A DNA stretch of 64,000 nucleotides from positions 1-64,000 of the forward strand of contig JAAYCM010000074.1 in the NCBI GenBank assembly GCA_012729765.1, given 5' to 3'. A model generated the notes under the pieces. The model searched no databases, was not told where the DNA came from, and saw nothing but the letters and a program-made list of their open reading frames with translations. This DNA comes from Chloroflexota bacterium. Its GTDB lineage: Bacteria; Chloroflexota; Anaerolineae; Aggregatilineales; Aggregatilineaceae. Numbering within the stretch: position 1 is the stretch's first letter; every line of letters starts with the position of its first letter. Both the position numbers and the translations under genes were made by a program. Shown one piece after another: positions 61,633 through 64,000 of the stretch.

Positions 61633-61643
61633 CCGCACGGTAT
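61630..61643. promoter_or_regulatory. Palindromic operator candidate between punA and the divergent small gene
   Basis: ATACCG-CA-CGGTAT is a perfect palindrome that overlaps the -10 box at 61627-61632. The half-site GCACGGTAT recurs at 61700-61708, next to the TATACT box of the divergent gene. This arrangement suits a repressor binding both promoters, possibly responding to purines. Confidence 0.4.
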
Positions 61644-61768
61644 GCCGGGATATGTTCGGAAAATATTCACGGAAATTAATATAGTACAAAGCAGCATTTG
61701 CACGGTATACTCTATGTATAGGTTTCGTTCTAGGATAGCGCGCAGAAAGAGCCGACTGGGAGGATGGC

Positions 61769-62002
61769 ATGAGGGTTGAGAAGGCGATGGCTCGCTATCT
61801 GCACATTTATCAGGCATTATATGCACGGACGCCCAGAGAACTGCGCGATCTTGGCAACGACTGGGTGTTGGTCAACGGCGCGCGCATGACGGTTGATGAA
61901 CTGGAAAGCCTGACCGAGGAATTGAACCGCGAGTACCAGCAGGTGATTACGAACCGGCGAGGAATTGTCAAGCGCCTGCTGACGTGGTTCGCCAAAGCGT
62001 AA
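61769..62002 (+). CDS. Small helical protein of unknown function
   Basis: The 77-residue protein has a GGAGG ribosome site and consists mainly of helix, with the phrase PRELRDLGNDWVLVNGARMTVDELESLTEELNREYQQ and a basic C-terminus (NRRGIVKRLLTWFAKA). I recognise no family. A 14-bp hairpin lies just downstream. It is transcribed divergently from punA. Confidence 0.6.
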   Translation: MRVEKAMARYLHIYQALYARTPRELRDLGNDWVLVNGARMTVDELESLTEELNREYQQVITNRRGIVKRLLTWFAKA

Positions 62003-62020
62003 TCCAGCCCGCCACTGACC

Positions 62021-62055
62021 ATCAATTCCGGCGCTTCACTGGCGCCGGAATTGAT
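62021..62055. terminator. Perfect 14-bp hairpin after the small helical protein
   Basis: ATCAATTCCGGCGC (62021-62034) pairs fully with GCGCCGGAATTGAT (62042-62055) around a 7-nt loop. No T-run follows on the plus strand, so it may be a terminator of limited strength, an mRNA-stabilising structure or a repeat end. Confidence 0.5.
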
Positions 62056-62140
62056 TCCAGGGCTAATCGCAGACAGGGCGGCCAGCGATATTGAGGTATC
62101 TCATACCACGTGCCGCCCCGGACGGTGTAGCAGAAATCCG

Positions 62141-62896
62141 TCAGTGCACTTCCTGACCCTCTGGCGCATAGGGTTGATGGAGCTCCACCGGCTGCCGGTG
62201 AGCGCGCGAACGCAGGTTCAGCATTTCCACGAACAGCGAAAAGCCCATTGCGAAATAGATGTACCCTCGCGGGATATGCTGATGCAGCCCTTCGACAATG
62301 AGCATCACGCCAATCAGCAGTAAGAAGCTGAGAGCGAGCATCTTGACCGTTGGATGGTTGTTGACAAAGTCGCTGATCCGTCCTGAGGCCAACAGCATCA
62401 CAACAATCGCCCCGATAACGGCCAGGATCATGATCTCGACTTCGCGCACCATGCCGACCGCGGTCAGGATCGAGTCGATGGAGAAAACAGCATCCAGCAG
62501 CAAGATTTGTAAGATAACGGCCCCGAAGGAGGGCGGCACACCTTTACTGGCATGGCCGGTTTCGCCTTCCAGCCGATCGTGAATCTCCGAAGTTGCCTTT
62601 GCCAGCAAAAACAGGCCCCCGCCAATCAAAATCAGATCGCGAACCGAGATGCCCTGCTCGAAGATTGTAAACAGAGGCTCAGTCAGCCCAATGATCCACG
62701 AGACAGCCAGCAAAAGCGCGATACGGAAGCCGAGAGCCAGGCCCAAACCTAACTGCCGGGCGCGCGGCTGCTGTTTCTTAGGCAGCTTGCCGGTGAGGAT
62801 CGAGATGAAGACAATGTTGTCAATCCCCAGAACGATTTCCATCAACAACAAGGTTAAGAAGCCGATTGCGGCCTGAGGAGTAAGCAGCTCTTCCAT
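62141..62896 (-). CDS. TerC/Alx-family integral membrane protein
   Basis: The 251-residue protein has seven predicted membrane helices and the family motifs [19 protein letters not shown] and [19 protein letters not shown], whose acidic residues in the membrane are thought to bind a metal ion, likely manganese. Family members act in manganese export or, as shown in some bacteria, in supplying metal to exported proteins. I looked for a yybP-ykoY manganese riboswitch in the 172-nt leader and did not see its conserved core. The ATG at 62896 is preceded by an AAAGG box. Confidence 0.9.
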   Translation of the reverse strand: MEELLTPQAAIGFLTLLLMEIVLGIDNIVFISILTGKLPKKQQPRARQLGLGLALGFRIALLLAVSWIIGLTEPLFTIFEQGISVRDLILIGGGLFLLAKATSEIHDRLEGETGHASKGVPPSFGAVILQILLLDAVFSIDSILTAVGMVREVEIMILAVIGAIVVMLLASGRISDFVNNHPTVKMLALSFLLLIGVMLIVEGLHQHIPRGYIYFAMGFSLFVEMLNLRSRAHRQPVELHQPYAPEGQEVH

Positions 62897-63004
62897 TCAA
62901 CAGCCTTTCATCGATGCGTGTGGTTTCTCGCAGAATTTAGCAGCTTTTTGGGGTAACACGCGAAGGAACTTCGAGGCTGTAAACCGCCGATATTGAGGAG
63001 CAAT

Positions 63005-63026
63005 CTGGATGCACTGAAGCATCCAG
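63005..63026 (-). terminator. Short hairpin between queA and the TerC-family gene
   Basis: CTGGATGC/GCATCCAG (63005-63012 with 63019-63026) is a perfect 8-bp stem with a 6-nt loop 43 nt after queA. It lacks a T-run, so it is at best a weak terminator. Confidence 0.35.
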
Positions 63027-63068
63027 GCGGCAGCGACAAATCTCGCGTCTGGCAGTTGATAACACGCG

Positions 63069-64000
63069 CTAGAGCAGCAGGCAGGCATCGCCCAGGCTGT
63101 AGAAGCGGTAGCCCTGCGCGATCGCCTCGCGGTAGGCGTCCAGGATGCGCCCGCGCCCGGCAAAGGCGCTGACCAGCATCAGCAGGGTAGAGCGGGGCAG
63201 GTGGAAATTGGTGATCATCACGTCCACCACGCGGAAGCGATAGCCCGGCACAATGTACAGGTCGGTGTCCTCGTCCAGCGCGATGACGGGCCGCCAGGGG
63301 CATAGATTCTCGTTGAGATTGTGCAGCGTGCGCTGGACGCTGGCCGGATCGTTGGTCTCGGTCCCATAGGCCGCCGAGCGAATCGCGGCGCTTTCGAGCG
63401 TGCGGACGGCGGTCGTGCCGACTGCCACGACGCGATTCCCACGCAGGCGCGCCTGGTTGATAAGCTGGGCGTCATTGGGTGTCAGGATCGCGCGCTCGGT
63501 GTGAATCCGGTGTTCCAGCACGTTTTCCTCGCGCACCGGGGCGAATGTGTCCAGCCCGATATGCAGCGTGCAGTAAGCGAACTCGATCCCCTGGTGCTTG
63601 AGGCTGAGCAGCATCTCGCCGGTGAAGTGCAGACCGGCGGTCGGCGCGGCGGCGGAGCCTTCGTCGCGGGCGTAGATCGTCTGATAGCGCCCCGGATCGG
63701 CCAGCGGGGTTGTGATGTAGGGTGGCAGCGGCGTTTCGCCCAGCCGGTCCAGGTAGGGGCGGATCGGCTCGTCGAATTCGATCACGCGCTCGTTTTCGGC
63801 GCGCTCCTCGATCACGGTCGCCTCGACACGCGCGCCGTTTTCATGCCCGACCGCGAGCCGCGTCCCGACCTGAATCCGCCGCCCGCCGACGATCGCCAGC
63901 CAGCGTGTCGCGTCAAGCTGGCGCAGCAGTAGGATTTCCGCCGCACCGCCGGTCGGGACCTTCTGCGCGGGCAGCCGCGCCGGGATGACCCGCGTCTGGT
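63069..64000 (-). CDS. queA: S-adenosylmethionine:tRNA ribosyltransferase-isomerase (5' end outside window)
   Basis: The minus-strand frame is open to the window edge, so the N-terminal part is missing. The visible portion shows the QueA pattern: IPARLPAQKVPTGGAAEILLLRQ, then RYQTIYARDEGSAAAPTAGLHFT with the conserved GSAAAPTAGLHF, VREENVLEHRIHTE, VVAVGTTAVRTLES and LYIVPGYRFRVVDVMITNFHLPRSTLLMLVSAFAG. QueA transfers the ribosyl part of SAM to 7-aminomethyl-7-deazaguanine in tRNA, giving epoxyqueuosine. A TAG stop is at 63069. Confidence 0.95.
   Translation of the reverse strand, partial: QTRVIPARLPAQKVPTGGAAEILLLRQLDATRWLAIVGGRRIQVGTRLAVGHENGARVEATVIEERAENERVIEFDEPIRPYLDRLGETPLPPYITTPLADPGRYQTIYARDEGSAAAPTAGLHFTGEMLLSLKHQGIEFAYCTLHIGLDTFAPVREENVLEHRIHTERAILTPNDAQLINQARLRGNRVVAVGTTAVRTLESAAIRSAAYGTETNDPASVQRTLHNLNENLCPWRPVIALDEDTDLYIVPGYRFRVVDVMITNFHLPRSTLLMLVSAFAGRGRILDAYREAIAQGYRFYSLGDACLLL

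Noticed and set aside
62897-63068. Possible yybP-ykoY manganese riboswitch upstream of the TerC-family gene
   Set aside because: The conserved core of that riboswitch is not visible in the 172-nt leader; only a small 8-bp hairpin is present.
1-64000. CRISPR arrays, insertion sequences, prophage or toxin-antitoxin genes
   Set aside because: No regularly spaced repeats, transposase, integrase or phage motif was found on either strand by reading.

Overview
The window is GC-rich and densely coded. It carries genes on both strands, one tRNA gene, and no insertion sequence, phage gene or CRISPR array that I can see. The gene content suggests a Chloroflexota bacterium, most likely Anaerolineae-like: an archaeal-type (type II) glyceraldehyde-3-phosphate dehydrogenase, coenzyme F420 biosynthesis, a cyclic carotenoid pathway with hydratase and glycosyltransferase, several molybdenum or tungsten enzymes, and (C/T)CCCTTCCC-type intergenic palindromes. 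The taxonomic call is an inference from gene content, not from a marker search.

Left part (1-9170): a tungsten/molybdenum aldehyde:ferredoxin oxidoreductase with a clear terminator; two stand-alone receiver-domain response regulators flanking a membrane/SH3-like protein; a DHFR-like reductase; a GNAT acetyltransferase; a Cys-rich copper-storage-type protein; type II GAPDH; a flavodoxin; a CoA-binding protein; tRNA-Phe(GAA).

Carotenoid region (9190-16480): crtB-crtI on the minus strand diverge from a plus-strand run of a small membrane protein, a fused CrtYc-CrtYd lycopene cyclase, CruF hydratase, PlsY, a CruG-like glycosyltransferase and a KptA/Tpt1 RNA 2'-phosphotransferase. The predicted product is a glycosylated 1'-hydroxy monocyclic carotenoid. 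A B12-binding radical SAM protein with an extended -10 promoter follows.

Middle (18600-26600, minus strand): a LiaF-like membrane protein coupled to a primary-type sigma factor; an ABC-2 / GldG-like / DUF4340-like export cluster; a divergent guanylate-kinase-like protein with a C-terminal extension; a lone Flp-type pilin.

Right part (26900-61540): a large locus that I read as anaerobic or microaerobic purine/hydantoin catabolism of the selenium-dependent molybdenum hydroxylase type. It resembles the E. coli ygeW-ygeX-ygeY-hyuA-yqeA-yqeB-yqeC-mocA-ygfK-ssnA-ygfM-xdhD set. It holds folD, an 8-oxoguanine-deaminase-like amidohydrolase, a hydantoinase, YgeY, YgeW, carbamate kinase, two fold-type-II PLP enzymes, SsnA, an XdhD-like protein, XdhC, a fused FAD/[2Fe-2S] subunit, a second molybdopterin subunit, YqeB and a YqeC-MocA fusion, and it ends with a purine nucleoside phosphorylase. 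Between ssnA and xdhD, where E. coli has ygfM (ygfK lies just before ssnA there), sits a complete tail-end F420 module: npdG, cofE, a nitroreductase, cofD, cofC and an LLM-type F420 oxidoreductase. No ygfK or clear ygeX is present. The main hypothesis from this window is that F420 supplies or accepts the electrons that YgfK handles elsewhere.

Right edge: a small helical protein, a TerC-family membrane protein and a 5'-truncated queA that runs off the window.
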